Part shown: piece by piece, positions 50,869 to 59,715 of the stretch
Position numbering within the stretch: position 1 is the stretch's first letter
Layout of the letters: each line of letters starts with the position of its first letter
Origin: Colwellia sp. MB3u-45
GTDB lineage: Bacteria > Pseudomonadota > Gammaproteobacteria > Enterobacterales > Alteromonadaceae
Assembly (NCBI RefSeq): GCF_014077005.1
Contig: NZ_JACGVC010000045.1
Coordinates: 1 to 64,000 of the forward strand
Reading direction: 5' to 3'
Length of the DNA: 64,000 bases
The notes under the pieces: model-generated
The model's input: the letters and a program-made list of their open reading frames with translations, nothing else
Databases searched by the model: none
Told to the model about the DNA's origin: nothing
Made by a program: the position numbers and the translations under genes

Positions 50869-50900
50869 AAAAAAGGCTTACATTGCTGTAAGCCTTTTTT
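50869..50900. terminator. Rho-independent terminator next to the tRNA-Leu fragment
   Basis: AAAAAAGGCTTACA pairs perfectly with TGTAAGCCTTTTTT around a TTGC loop, so it can work on both strands. On the minus strand it begins seven bases after the CCA end of the tRNA-Leu fragment, as a native tRNA terminator would. Confidence 0.88.
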
Positions 50901-50907
50901 ATACATG

Positions 50908-50949
50908 TGGTGCAGATAGAGAGACTCGAATTATCATGCCCTTAGGCAC
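50908..50949 (-). pseudogene. 3' fragment of a tRNA-Leu gene (degenerate)
   Basis: On the minus strand this 42-base segment reads as a leucine tRNA 3' part: GTGCCTAAGGGCAT is like the long variable arm, TTCGAGTC is the T-loop region, CTCTC is the 3' side of the T stem, and it ends in ATCTGCACCA with an encoded CCA. The 5' side of the T stem reads GATAA where GAGAG is needed, so it is degenerate. No 5' half, D-arm or anticodon arm is found on either side. It lies at the border between core genes and the accessory cluster and may be a relic attachment site. Confidence 0.6.
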
Positions 50950-51197
50950 ACCCCCCTCAATAATGTTCACATAAACGACGTAAATACTATATACACAATA
51001 GCTTACATGTAAAACTATGTTGTATTTATTTAAAAACAATAGCAGCGTCAGTCGTTTGAGACCAATAGCTTACATCTGAATTAGCAACCAGAATAGCCAG
51101 TAACTTTTCTCACCATTAAATTATTTCCGTCTGGACTTTTCATTCGCTGTTATTGATGTTCATGTAATATCATCCTCATAATACCCCTAACCTATTT
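50950..51197. other. Left edge of the accessory region, no gene seen
   Basis: About 250 bases between the tRNA fragment and the end of the MFS gene. I see no ORF, integrase or further tRNA sequence. Confidence 0.4.
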
Positions 51198-52442
51198 TTA
51201 ATTAATTTCAGCGGTCACGACAGTCCGTGACTTGTTTTTATTCATATATAAGTACAAAAATGTAAAGGCGATGATGAGTATAGCGGGGAAAATCGTAAGA
51301 TTAGCTAGTACGCTTTGACCTGCTACAAGTTCTGGATCAACGCCGGCAACGATTGAAGCATTGGCTTTTGCACGAGCACTGTCTATCCAACTACCAATAA
51401 CAGGATTCCATAGACTTAAGGCAAACATGCCTGCAGCACCAATCATCGACATGCCTAAAGCACCACTTTCTGGAATGTTCTCTGCAACAAATCCCACCAT
51501 GGTTGGCCAAAAATACATCACGCCAATCGCAAATAATATAGCGGCAAAATAAACCATTGAACCAGTAGCAATGCTCATTGCATATATTCCCGCAGTGGCA
51601 ACAATGGCCGAAAATAGAAGTACGCCAACAGGATTTAGACGATGAATAACTGGGCCCGCAAAATAACGTCCTACAGCCATTAATCCGGTAATTAATGCCA
51701 TGATTAGCATAGGCGATGCACCTGATGACCCCAAAATCCTTTCAATCCATTGTTGTGTGCCTAGTTCGGCGGTAGTTGTTAACGTCATACAAATCGCTAT
51801 AAAAATGAATAGCGGTGAAAATAATGCTTTTACATTGTCACGGGTAGAGCCTTTGATACGTTCAATTTCTGGAAATTGCTGTTTTAACGTCATCACGCCA
51901 TATATAATTGCAGGAATTAACATGACCGCAATTTGTAATTGCCAACCTAAACTTGCATCGGTCATTGCTTTTGAAATAAGCGCTCCTACAACGATTCCAC
52001 CTGGAAACCAAACATGAAATCTATTTAGCATTGTAGTTTTGTTATCTGGGTACGTTTCAGCAATCAACGGATTACACCCGGCTTCTACTGCGCCATTAGC
52101 AAAACCAATAAAGAACGTTGAAATGAGTAAGCCCCAAAATCCTTCTGCAGATATAGTTAACAGTAGACCTGCTAAGTGACATACAAAGGCAATTATCAGT
52201 AACTTTTTAGCTCCAAGGCTATTGTATAAAGCCCCTCCTATCATCATAGCGACAGGAAAACCTAAAAAAGCCATAGCGTTTACCCAACCAAGCTGACCAT
52301 CGTTAAGCGAAAACTCAGCACCTAGTTGACTTAAAATACCTGCCCGTATTGCAAAGGTCATTGAAGTAACAAGTAAAGCTAAACAGCAAATGGTAAATAT
52401 TCTAGATGAGTTTTTTGCGCTTATTGTTTTATTCACAGTCAT
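51198..52442 (-). CDS. MFS transporter, probably for a sugar or sugar derivative
   Basis: The 414-residue protein has about twelve membrane helices and the sequence style of the fucose-permease-like branch of the major facilitator superfamily (GWVNAMAFLGFPVAMMIGGALYNSLG, GFANGAVEAGCNPLIAETYP, FHVWFPGGI). It is the last gene of the leftward operon after the Gfo/Idh/MocA oxidoreductase and the TIM-barrel protein, which suggests uptake across the inner membrane of the compound they act on. The substrate is unknown. Confidence 0.85.
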   Translation of the reverse strand: MTVNKTISAKNSSRIFTICCLALLVTSMTFAIRAGILSQLGAEFSLNDGQLGWVNAMAFLGFPVAMMIGGALYNSLGAKKLLIIAFVCHLAGLLLTISAEGFWGLLISTFFIGFANGAVEAGCNPLIAETYPDNKTTMLNRFHVWFPGGIVVGALISKAMTDASLGWQLQIAVMLIPAIIYGVMTLKQQFPEIERIKGSTRDNVKALFSPLFIFIAICMTLTTTAELGTQQWIERILGSSGASPMLIMALITGLMAVGRYFAGPVIHRLNPVGVLLFSAIVATAGIYAMSIATGSMVYFAAILFAIGVMYFWPTMVGFVAENIPESGALGMSMIGAAGMFALSLWNPVIGSWIDSARAKANASIVAGVDPELVAGQSVLANLTIFPAILIIAFTFLYLYMNKNKSRTVVTAEIN

Positions 52443-52454
52443 AGTCTTGCTCTT

Positions 52455-53507
52455 TTATTTCAGCCCTAAAAGGCTTTTATTAACATTATTGTCTGTAGCT
52501 ACGGCAGCAAAATCATCAAAAGCTTTGTCCGTTGGATTAATAATATGTTGGGCAATAAATATCGCCCCTTCTTTAGCTCCATCTTCTGGATGTTTAATAC
52601 AACACTCCCACTCGAGTACTGCCCAACCCGTAAAACCATATTGAGTCAGTTTGCTAAAAATGGCTTTAAAGTCAATTTGACCATCGCCTAAGGAGCGAAA
52701 ACGTCCTGGCCTATCTTGCCAAGATTGATAACCACCGTACACACCGCTGCGACCTGACGGATTGAACTCAGCGTCTTTAACATGAAAGGCTTTAATACGA
52801 TCATGATAGATATCGATAAAAGCAAGGTAATCGAGTTGCTGTAAAACGAAGTGACTTGGATCATATAAAATATTAGCGCGAGGATGGTTATTTACCGCTT
52901 CAAGAAAGCGTTCGAAGCTTGCGCCGTCATGTAAATCTTCACCTGGATGTAATTCATAACAAACGTCAACACCAGCTTCATCAAATGCATCGAGAATAGG
53001 TAACCAGCGATTAGCTAATTCTTCAAAACCTAATTCAACTAAGCCGGGAGGTCTTTGTGGCCAAGGGTAAAAGGTTTGCCACAACAATGCGCCTGAAAAC
53101 GTAGCGTGAGCTTTTAAGCCGAGTTTTTTACTCGCTTTTGCGGCAAACTTGAGCTGTTCTATTGCCCACTCAGTTCTAGCCACAGGGTTATTTCGCATCG
53201 CTTCGGGTGCAAAACCATCGAACATTTTATCGTAAGTAGGGTGTACCGCGACTAGTTGCCCTTGAAGATGCGTAGAAAGCTCGGTTATAACTAAACCAGC
53301 ACGGGCAACTATCGCCGTTATTTCATCACAGTAGTTTTGACTTTTTGCCGCTTTCTCTAAGTCGATAAGTTTAGGGATCGCGGGTAATTGAATTCCCTTA
53401 TAACCTAAATCCGCCGCCCAATGACATAATGAAGACAAATCATTAAATGGTGCTTCATCGCCAATAAATTGCGCAATTAAAATAGCAGGGCCTTTAATTT
53501 TTTCCAT
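52455..53507 (-). CDS. TIM-barrel sugar isomerase/epimerase (xylose isomerase-like)
   Basis: From the ATG at 53507 the protein is 350 residues with the AP-endonuclease-2/xylose isomerase-like barrel. Probable metal ligands are seen in CYELHPGEDLHDG, ILYDPSHFVLQQLDY, AFHVKDAEFNPSG and VLEWECC. This protein family is commonly found beside Gfo/Idh/MocA oxidoreductases in sugar catabolism, as here, where the two genes overlap. GGGA six bases upstream supports 53507 over the ATG at 53519. Related pairs isomerise inositol or keto-sugars or cleave 3-keto-glycosides; which applies is unknown. Confidence 0.85.
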   Translation of the reverse strand: MEKIKGPAILIAQFIGDEAPFNDLSSLCHWAADLGYKGIQLPAIPKLIDLEKAAKSQNYCDEITAIVARAGLVITELSTHLQGQLVAVHPTYDKMFDGFAPEAMRNNPVARTEWAIEQLKFAAKASKKLGLKAHATFSGALLWQTFYPWPQRPPGLVELGFEELANRWLPILDAFDEAGVDVCYELHPGEDLHDGASFERFLEAVNNHPRANILYDPSHFVLQQLDYLAFIDIYHDRIKAFHVKDAEFNPSGRSGVYGGYQSWQDRPGRFRSLGDGQIDFKAIFSKLTQYGFTGWAVLEWECCIKHPEDGAKEGAIFIAQHIINPTDKAFDDFAAVATDNNVNKSLLGLK

Positions 53508-54717
53508 TTTCTTTCCCATAAATATTATCGTTCGTTATGTTTTGTAGCTTTCGTGGTATTAGTGAAAACGGGTGCCACTTTACTTCAGACTGACTCGCGG
53601 CCACTACATTCTCTATAAAAGCCATACCTCTAATAGCAGATTTTATGTCTGGAACATCGTTCATCGCAGCGATATTAGTGTCACGGGTGTTACCAAATAA
53701 TCTACTGCGTATTTGATATGAAAACTGTGTATATATATTGGCGAAAGCTTCTAAATAACCTTCGGGGTGGCCTGCAGGAGTTCTCATGTTCGCTTGCGTT
53801 ATCGCATCCATTTCACCAACACCTGCACGTATAAGTTGGCTCGGTTTGTCAGCGAATTTCATCAACACACTATTTGGTTCAAGCTGCGCCCATTCAATAC
53901 TCGCTGTTTCACCATAAACGCGTATTTTAAGACTATTTTCTTCGCCTACTGATATTTGACTGGCAAGTAAAACACCTTGAGCTCCTGTATTAAAACGTAA
54001 TAAAACGCTCCCATCGTCGTCAAGTACTCGCCCAGCAACATGGCTAGATAAATCAGCACAAACATCGGTAATAACTAGGCCAGTTACATACTCAACAAGG
54101 TTAGATGCATGAACACCTATATCGCCCATGCAACAACTAATACCTGCTATTTTAGGGTCTAAGCGCCATGTCGCTTGTTTACTACCTTCATCGTTTTTGG
54201 TGGCTAACCAGCCTTGTGGATATTCAACAACAACCTTTTTAATTTTTCCTATTTGCCCTTGTTTAATACGAGCTTTGGCTTCTTTCACCATAGGGTAGCC
54301 CGTATAAGTGTGTGTTAAGCCGTACAATAATCCGGTTTTTTCAATAATGTCTTGTAGCGCTAGCGTTTGTGATAAATCAACCGTTGCAGGTTTATCTGAC
54401 ATCACATGAAAGCCATTTTCTAGCGCCATTTTTGCAACAGGAAAGTGCAGATGATTAGGTGTGACAATAGCGACCATATCCATGCGTTTATCATCACCAA
54501 GTTGTGCTTCTTGCTCGAACATTTCTTGATAGGACGCGTAACATCTACTTTCATCTAAATATAATGCTTTGCCTGAGGCAATAGAGTTAGCGGGATCTGA
54601 ACTAAAAGCACCACATACTAATTCAATTTGATTATCTAACTGTGCAGCAATCCGATGAATAGCGCCAATAAAAGCGCCCTGTCCACCACCAACCATACCC
54701 ATTCTAATTTTTCGCAT
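53494..54717 (-). CDS. Gfo/Idh/MocA family NAD(P)-dependent oxidoreductase
   Basis: The 407-residue protein has an N-terminal Rossmann fold (RMGMVGGGQGAFIGAIHR), the family's EKP-like motif as MSDKPATVDLS, and a C-terminal substrate-binding alpha/beta domain containing SCCMGDIGVHASNL and AGHPEGYLEAFANIY. These enzymes oxidise or reduce hydroxyl groups of sugars, inositols or glycosides with NAD(H) or NADP(H). It heads the leftward operon and overlaps the next gene. An 83-bp promoter element shared with the receptor operon lies 71 bp upstream. Confidence 0.9.
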   Translation of the reverse strand: MRKIRMGMVGGGQGAFIGAIHRIAAQLDNQIELVCGAFSSDPANSIASGKALYLDESRCYASYQEMFEQEAQLGDDKRMDMVAIVTPNHLHFPVAKMALENGFHVMSDKPATVDLSQTLALQDIIEKTGLLYGLTHTYTGYPMVKEAKARIKQGQIGKIKKVVVEYPQGWLATKNDEGSKQATWRLDPKIAGISCCMGDIGVHASNLVEYVTGLVITDVCADLSSHVAGRVLDDDGSVLLRFNTGAQGVLLASQISVGEENSLKIRVYGETASIEWAQLEPNSVLMKFADKPSQLIRAGVGEMDAITQANMRTPAGHPEGYLEAFANIYTQFSYQIRSRLFGNTRDTNIAAMNDVPDIKSAIRGMAFIENVVAASQSEVKWHPFSLIPRKLQNITNDNIYGKENGKN

Positions 54718-54788
54718 AAATAGTTAACTCTTTTTGAAATATAAGTTCCAACACTGCCATTTAGTCATAAGTTAACGACCTTCCTATT

Positions 54789-54871
54789 AGTGATTATTTA
54801 CTATAAGGATATTTCACTGTGTTGTGTTAAGAACAAATCGGTTTTTTATGCAACAAAATCGGCGTTGTATA
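54789..54871 (-). promoter_or_regulatory. Shared 83-bp operator-promoter element, copy A (Gfo/Idh operon)
   Basis: Read on the minus strand, this segment aligns without gaps to 56463-56545, with 69 of 83 bases identical by hand. It contains two CCGATTT half-sites 21 bp apart (54835-54841 and 54856-54862), a TTAACACAACAC block, and TTATAGTAAATAATCACT with a TATAGT -10-like box (54800-54805). The layout suits an AraC-type activator next to -35. The operon's start codon is 71 bp beyond it. Confidence 0.85.
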
Positions 54872-55188
54872 CTTTATAACAAACGCTGCGCTGAGTTATT
54901 ATAGATACGCAGCCCATTAGAAGTTGCTAATAATGGAATAACTTCATAGATGTGCTATGTCACCAAACAGTAACCTCAAATTTGCGAAAAAGTTAGTACT
55001 AAATGGGTTAATGTTCATTGATTTTTTAAAACGGTTAACCAGATTTTATGGTGAACGTTAGCGTCGATTGATAAAAATCCGTCTTGATTTTTGCAATGTT
55101 CTAGCTAGAAACTGCCGATTTGTTCTCCGCTCTTTAAGACAATCGAAGCCATATCTTTATTTTCTGCCGAAAGTACCTGTTTGACATG
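54872..55188. other. Intergenic region between copy A and the SMP-30 relic
   Basis: About 320 bases with no supported ORF. It may once have held the missing 5' part of the SMP-30-like gene, but I cannot read any of it there. Confidence 0.4.
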
Positions 55189-55525
55189 TCCTTGCATATA
55201 GCTACCCCCTCATTTATCAACACAATGCGGGTAAAGACTGTAGCGGAAATATTTATGTAACAACCAAGCGAGAAATACCAGAAATAAAAGGTGGGCAAGT
55301 GGTTGTTATATTTTATAAACAACACAAGGAGGTGGGTATATTAAAAGTACCCGGTATTCATATTGTTACTAATATGTCTTTTGGCGGGGATGTCCGAAAA
55401 CACTCTTTGTGACAGGGCTAACCGCACCAATGGATGGGAATAAACTCCGTCAATCTGGTGATAAGGCTTGTTTAAAAGCCGATATTCATACCACCAAACT
55501 TAATGTACAAGGCTTCCTTTTTTAA
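55189..55525 (+). pseudogene. SMP-30/gluconolactonase/LRE family relic (5' truncated, frameshifted)
   Basis: The plus strand translates as a C-terminal piece of a sugar lactonase-like beta-propeller: KDCSGNIYVTTK (from 55228), GGQVVVIF, LKVPGIHIVTNMSFGGDVRK, then, after a one-base shift in the AAAA run at 55397-55400, KTLFVTGL in the next frame and on to a stop at 55523-55525. NIYVT, the VPG and NMSFGGD elements and the TLFVTG element are family features. The upstream part is missing and a stop lies just before the readable piece. A lactonase suits a sugar-oxidation locus. Confidence 0.72.
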
Positions 55526-55592
55526 ATGTTTTTTTAACTGTTTTTAAAAAAACATTAAATATAAGTATGTAGATACCTATGGTGTTGCCGTT

Positions 55593-56396
55593 TTACCCTA
55601 ATTCAGTATTCCCTTTTGTGTTGTTACTTAACGTTTGATTCGAATAATACTCTTGGCGAAATGCGGAAGGGCTTTGTTCGAATAACTTTTGAAACTGGCG
55701 ACTAAAATAACTGTGATCGGCAAAGCCAGTATCATTAGCTATATTGGCAATAGCTATATTGGTTTCAATTAATAGGCGTCTCGCATTTTCTAACCGTACT
55801 TCATTAATGAATTGTTTAGGTGTTTTACCTAGAAATTTTTTGAAACGACGTTCTAATGCGCTAATAGATAGGTGTGTTATATCAGCGAGTTCTTCCAAAC
55901 AGATTTTTTGCATATAGTTTTTTCGTACATAAGCTACAGGCTCTTTTAAAGCATCCATTCCAGCCAGTACCAATGACGTTTTTTCTAAATGTCGTGTAAT
56001 TCCATAAGAACCGATGGGTTTGCCTTGCTCATTAAATAAAGGTCTTTTGGAAGTAGTAAACCAAGCAATGTCGCCTGATTTTGTATGATTCATTTCTAAA
56101 CGGTTATTGACCGTTTCGCCATGCATCACTTTTTGATCGTCAACATTATACTGTTTAGCCATGTGTGCCGGAGAAAAGTCAAAATCACTTAACCCTATTA
56201 CTTGAACGAGCGACGTTACCCCAAGGTGCTCTAAAAAGAACTGATTTGCATAAACAAAACAATTTTTCTCATCTTTTACCCAAAAAAGCACATCAGGCAT
56301 CAAATCAAACATTTCAATAATTTGTTTAACGCTAAACTGATTAATAAACTTATCTACACAGGCTGTCGACATGTTTTTTTTGGTCATATTGTCCAC
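55593..56396 (-). CDS. PAS-domain AraC-family transcriptional regulator
   Basis: The 267-residue protein has an N-terminal PAS domain (about 25-135, with DLMPDVLFWVKDEKNCFVYAN and GSYGITR) and a C-terminal pair of AraC helix-turn-helix motifs (about 165-262, with LEELADITHLSISALERRFKKFLG and IANDTGFADHSYFSRQFQKLF). There is no cupin-like sugar-binding domain; a ligand would bind in PAS. It lies between two operons that share an 83-bp promoter element with paired half-sites 21 bp apart, the layout typical of AraC-family operators, so it is the natural candidate for their activator. Confidence 0.92.
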   Translation of the reverse strand: MDNMTKKNMSTACVDKFINQFSVKQIIEMFDLMPDVLFWVKDEKNCFVYANQFFLEHLGVTSLVQVIGLSDFDFSPAHMAKQYNVDDQKVMHGETVNNRLEMNHTKSGDIAWFTTSKRPLFNEQGKPIGSYGITRHLEKTSLVLAGMDALKEPVAYVRKNYMQKICLEELADITHLSISALERRFKKFLGKTPKQFINEVRLENARRLLIETNIAIANIANDTGFADHSYFSRQFQKLFEQSPSAFRQEYYSNQTLSNNTKGNTELG

Positions 56397-56462
56397 TTAA
56401 ATATAGGCTAACGAAGCAAAGTAATAGTTAGGAAGTTAACAGTGTATGAAGTTATGATAAAA

Positions 56463-56545
56463 TATACAACGCCGATTTTGTCATATAAAAAACCGATTTC
56501 CTATTAACACAACACTGAAGAATGAATTTATAGTAAATAATCACT
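56463..56545 (+). promoter_or_regulatory. Shared 83-bp operator-promoter element, copy B (receptor-halogenase operon)
   Basis: This copy matches copy A (54789-54871, minus strand) without gaps. The CCGATTT half-sites are at 56472-56478 and 56493-56499, 21 bp apart. TTAACACAACAC follows, then TTATAGTAAATAATCACT with TATAGT at 56529-56534. It lies between the divergent regulator and the TonB-dependent receptor and points toward the receptor. Confidence 0.85.
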
Positions 56546-56694
56546 TCAGTATAAATGTTCAATTTTGGTCAATGTTCAATTTTGGTCTGAGGAAACATTA
56601 GTTTTTATTCTAAAAATGCAGTGAAGTGAGCTACAGCCTTGAAAAACGGCGATATACTTATATCAATAATAATAAAACAGTGGGAAATAAAAAC

Positions 56695-59619
56695 GTGAAA
56701 TACAAACAAAAAAATTACTCTAAAGTATTCAAACCTGCCCTAATGTCTATTGCGGTATCCTCAGCTATTTTATCAACACAAGTACTATCTCAAAGTTTAA
56801 ATACAATAGAAAATGAACAAGAGATAGAAGAAATTACAGTAACAGGTATTAGAGGTGCTTTAGTTAGAGCACAAGCAATTAAAATGGATAGCACATCGAT
56901 AGTTGAAGCGATATCGAGTGAAGATATTGGTAAATTGCCTGATTCGTCTATTGCTGAATCTTTAGCGCGTTTATCTGGTTTATCGGGTGAAAGAGTTGGC
57001 GGACGTACCTCGGGTATTTCTGTTCGTGGTTTTAAGGAAGATTTTACGGGTACGTCATTAAATGGTCGCGAACTTATAGGTATTGGTGACAATAGAGGTG
57101 TTGAATACGATTTATATCCGTCAGAAATTATGACAGGTGCTACCGTATATAAAACATCTGATGCTTCTCTTATGGTTCAAGGTATTGGTGGAACTGTTGA
57201 TTTACAATCTGTTAGACCTTTATCATCAGTCGAAACATTAACATTTAATGGTAATTATGAAGTCAGTGGAAGAGATTCTGATAACCCTGAATTTACGAAT
57301 AAGGGTAAGCGTTTTTCTTTATCTTTTGTGGAAAAGTTTGCAGACGACACTATCGGTTTAGCCGTAGCGCTAGCAAGTACAGAGTCGCCTAACAATCAAA
57401 GAAAATACGGTGTTTGGGGTTATGCTGAAAATGCTGATGGGCAAATGTTACCCACCGGTATCGATTCACAATCAATTAGTACCGTATTGGAAAGAGACAC
57501 CATTTCTGCTGTTCTACAGTATCAGCCAACTGAAGACATTAACCTTGTACTTGATGTACTAGATATTGATTATGCTGATTCAGGTGTGCTTCGAGGTTTT
57601 ATTGAACCATTCTCTTCAGAAGACGTGACAGGAACTGGTGTTTCGTCATCTGGTACACAGGTGCTTGCCAACCCAGTACTTCGAACCGATCCTCTACAAA
57701 AGAATGGAGAGTTAAGGGTATATGGCTTAAACCTAGAATATAACGTAGATGATATGTGGTCGGTAGAGCTAGATGTGGCTCATAGTAAATCTAAAAAGCG
57801 CGATGCAAGAGCTGAATCTTATGCGGGTCTTGCACGCTCTGGTGCACTTGACTCATCTCAATTAGGTTCTAGAGAATTTGTAATGGGGGCTGACGGCATT
57901 ATGTTTACTGATTCGGAAGGGCTTGATGCGTTTTCTAATCCTGATGCCCTTCAACTAACAGGCCCACAAACCTGGGGAGGCGGGCTTGCGAATTTAGCCG
58001 ACCAATTTACAACATCTGTAACGCAAGCAAATGGAGACCCTTATAGTTATTTTAACGCACAAGATGGGTTCTATAATTACGCCAATTTTAATGAAGAATT
58101 AACTACAGCTAAGTTTCAAGTGAACGGCATGTTAGACGGTGATTTTTTTACCAAGATACTCGTTGGCATAAACTATAGCGACAGAACGAAAGATAAAGAA
58201 AATAAAGGGTTATTTGCAACAGCTACCGCTTATCCATTATCAACATCCATCCCTTCAGATTATGTTTATGGACTTGCAGATTTAACTTGGGCTGGATTGG
58301 GAAAAGTTGTCGCTTATGATGGTTTTGCTCCATATAAAGATGGTACCTATACGTTAAATGATGCAGGTTTATTAGAGCCTGACCGTTTGGGCGATACCTA
58401 TATTGTTGAAGAACAAGTAACAACATTATTTGCAAAAATTGACTTTGAAACTGAGCTTAGTGGTTTTTTTATCAGAGGTAATTTTGGCGCTCAATATATT
58501 ACGACTGACCAATCTTCTTCAGGCTTTATTGGTGTTGTAGGTTCAAATTTTACTGTTTGTGATGAAAACAATGACAATAAAATTGATACTGATTGTATAA
58601 CAGAGCAAGGTGATGACTATTCGCACTTTTTACCAAGTGTGAATGTTAGTATTGAAGTCGGTGAAAATCAATTTTTAAGATTGGCTGCAAATAAAACAAT
58701 TAGCCGCGCACGAATAGACCAAATGAAAGCATCTGGTTTTGTTAAGTTTGGTCAAAGTATTGATTCTATTGCTGTGCCTAACACAGAAGCTGCTGTTGAT
58801 CTTTATGGGTCACCTTGGTCTAAATTTTCAGGTAATCCATTGTTACGTCCTTTAGAAGCGCATAATTTTGATATTTCATTTGAAAATTATTTTGAAGGTG
58901 AAGGGTATATCTCTATTGCTGGCTTTTATAAAGATTTAGTGAATTGGACTCGAGATGGTAACGCACTGATTGACTTTACAAACGATAGTACTAATGACGG
59001 AGCTAATTACTTCATTCCTGGTTTTCATGATCGTGTAATTGATCAAGATGGTGTTTATGGTCCTGCTGATATTCAATATTCTGCGGGTGACATAGCGACT
59101 CCTCCTGACTTAGGTTATTACTCGTATTTTGAAGATGGGCTTACGGGCAAGGTTAAAGGTATAGAGCTAACAGCCAATATACCAATGAGCCTTATTTTTG
59201 ATGGATTAGATGGATTCGGTATTTCTTCTTCAGGTACGCTAATCGATGCAAAACTTGAAGATGGCACAAAGATCCCAGGACAATCTGATCATGTGTATTC
59301 ATTTACGGGTTATTACGAGAATGAAGGCTTTGAAGTAAGAATTGCTGGAACAAATCGTTCTGAATTTGATACTTACGAACGAGGTGGTTCTAATAAAATA
59401 TCAACCGCAACTCGACAAGGTGTTACATTAATCGATGCTCAAGTGAGCTACGACTTTGCTAACAGCAGTTATTCTTCTCTACAAGGTTTGAGAGTGTCAC
59501 TTCAAGGGACAAACTTAACCGATGAAGATGAAGAAACGATTGACGATAACGGTATTGTAACAACACGTCGTCAATTTGGTCCGGCCTTTATGGTAAATTT
59601 TAACTATTCTTTTTATTAA
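56695..59619 (+). CDS. TonB-dependent receptor, carbohydrate-uptake type
   Basis: From the GTG at 56695 the protein is 974 residues with a signal peptide (VFKPALMSIAVSSAILSTQVLSQ region), a TonB-box-like EITVTG, a plug domain (SIVEAISSEDIGKLPDSSIAES, GISVRGF, GGTVDL) and a 22-stranded-type barrel ending in aromatic FNYSFY. The plug sequence fits the TIGR01782 group of marine and caulobacterial receptors often linked to carbohydrate uptake. GGGA nine bases upstream supports 56695. The alternative GTG at 56626 adds 23 non-signal residues but is nearer the promoter. It is the first gene of the rightward operon. Confidence 0.92.
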   Translation: MKYKQKNYSKVFKPALMSIAVSSAILSTQVLSQSLNTIENEQEIEEITVTGIRGALVRAQAIKMDSTSIVEAISSEDIGKLPDSSIAESLARLSGLSGERVGGRTSGISVRGFKEDFTGTSLNGRELIGIGDNRGVEYDLYPSEIMTGATVYKTSDASLMVQGIGGTVDLQSVRPLSSVETLTFNGNYEVSGRDSDNPEFTNKGKRFSLSFVEKFADDTIGLAVALASTESPNNQRKYGVWGYAENADGQMLPTGIDSQSISTVLERDTISAVLQYQPTEDINLVLDVLDIDYADSGVLRGFIEPFSSEDVTGTGVSSSGTQVLANPVLRTDPLQKNGELRVYGLNLEYNVDDMWSVELDVAHSKSKKRDARAESYAGLARSGALDSSQLGSREFVMGADGIMFTDSEGLDAFSNPDALQLTGPQTWGGGLANLADQFTTSVTQANGDPYSYFNAQDGFYNYANFNEELTTAKFQVNGMLDGDFFTKILVGINYSDRTKDKENKGLFATATAYPLSTSIPSDYVYGLADLTWAGLGKVVAYDGFAPYKDGTYTLNDAGLLEPDRLGDTYIVEEQVTTLFAKIDFETELSGFFIRGNFGAQYITTDQSSSGFIGVVGSNFTVCDENNDNKIDTDCITEQGDDYSHFLPSVNVSIEVGENQFLRLAANKTISRARIDQMKASGFVKFGQSIDSIAVPNTEAAVDLYGSPWSKFSGNPLLRPLEAHNFDISFENYFEGEGYISIAGFYKDLVNWTRDGNALIDFTNDSTNDGANYFIPGFHDRVIDQDGVYGPADIQYSAGDIATPPDLGYYSYFEDGLTGKVKGIELTANIPMSLIFDGLDGFGISSSGTLIDAKLEDGTKIPGQSDHVYSFTGYYENEGFEVRIAGTNRSEFDTYERGGSNKISTATRQGVTLIDAQVSYDFANSSYSSLQGLRVSLQGTNLTDEDEETIDDNGIVTTRRQFGPAFMVNFNYSFY

Positions 59620-59631
59620 ATAAATTGTATT

Positions 59632-59658
59632 AAGGCCTCTTTATAGAGGCCTTATTTT
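59632..59658 (+). terminator. Hairpin between receptor and halogenase genes (terminator or attenuator)
   Basis: AAGGCCTC pairs with GAGGCCTT around a TTTATA loop and leads into ATTTTAT. The T-run is imperfect, so it may only partly stop transcription, lowering expression of the enzymes relative to the receptor. Confidence 0.75.
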
Positions 59659-59715
59659 ATGGATTGATATTTAAATATTTAAATTAACGAAAATAGTAGA
59701 GTAAAGGAAAATATT

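Noticed and set aside
55134-55325. Minus-strand 63-codon open frame
   Set aside because: It lies opposite the SMP-30 relic and has no family resemblance; the plus strand explains the coding signal.
56626-56694. GTG 56626 as the receptor start
   Set aside because: It would put 23 polar residues before the signal peptide. GTG 56695 has GGGA upstream and begins right at the basic part of the signal peptide. Not excluded, since the promoter spacing would suit either.
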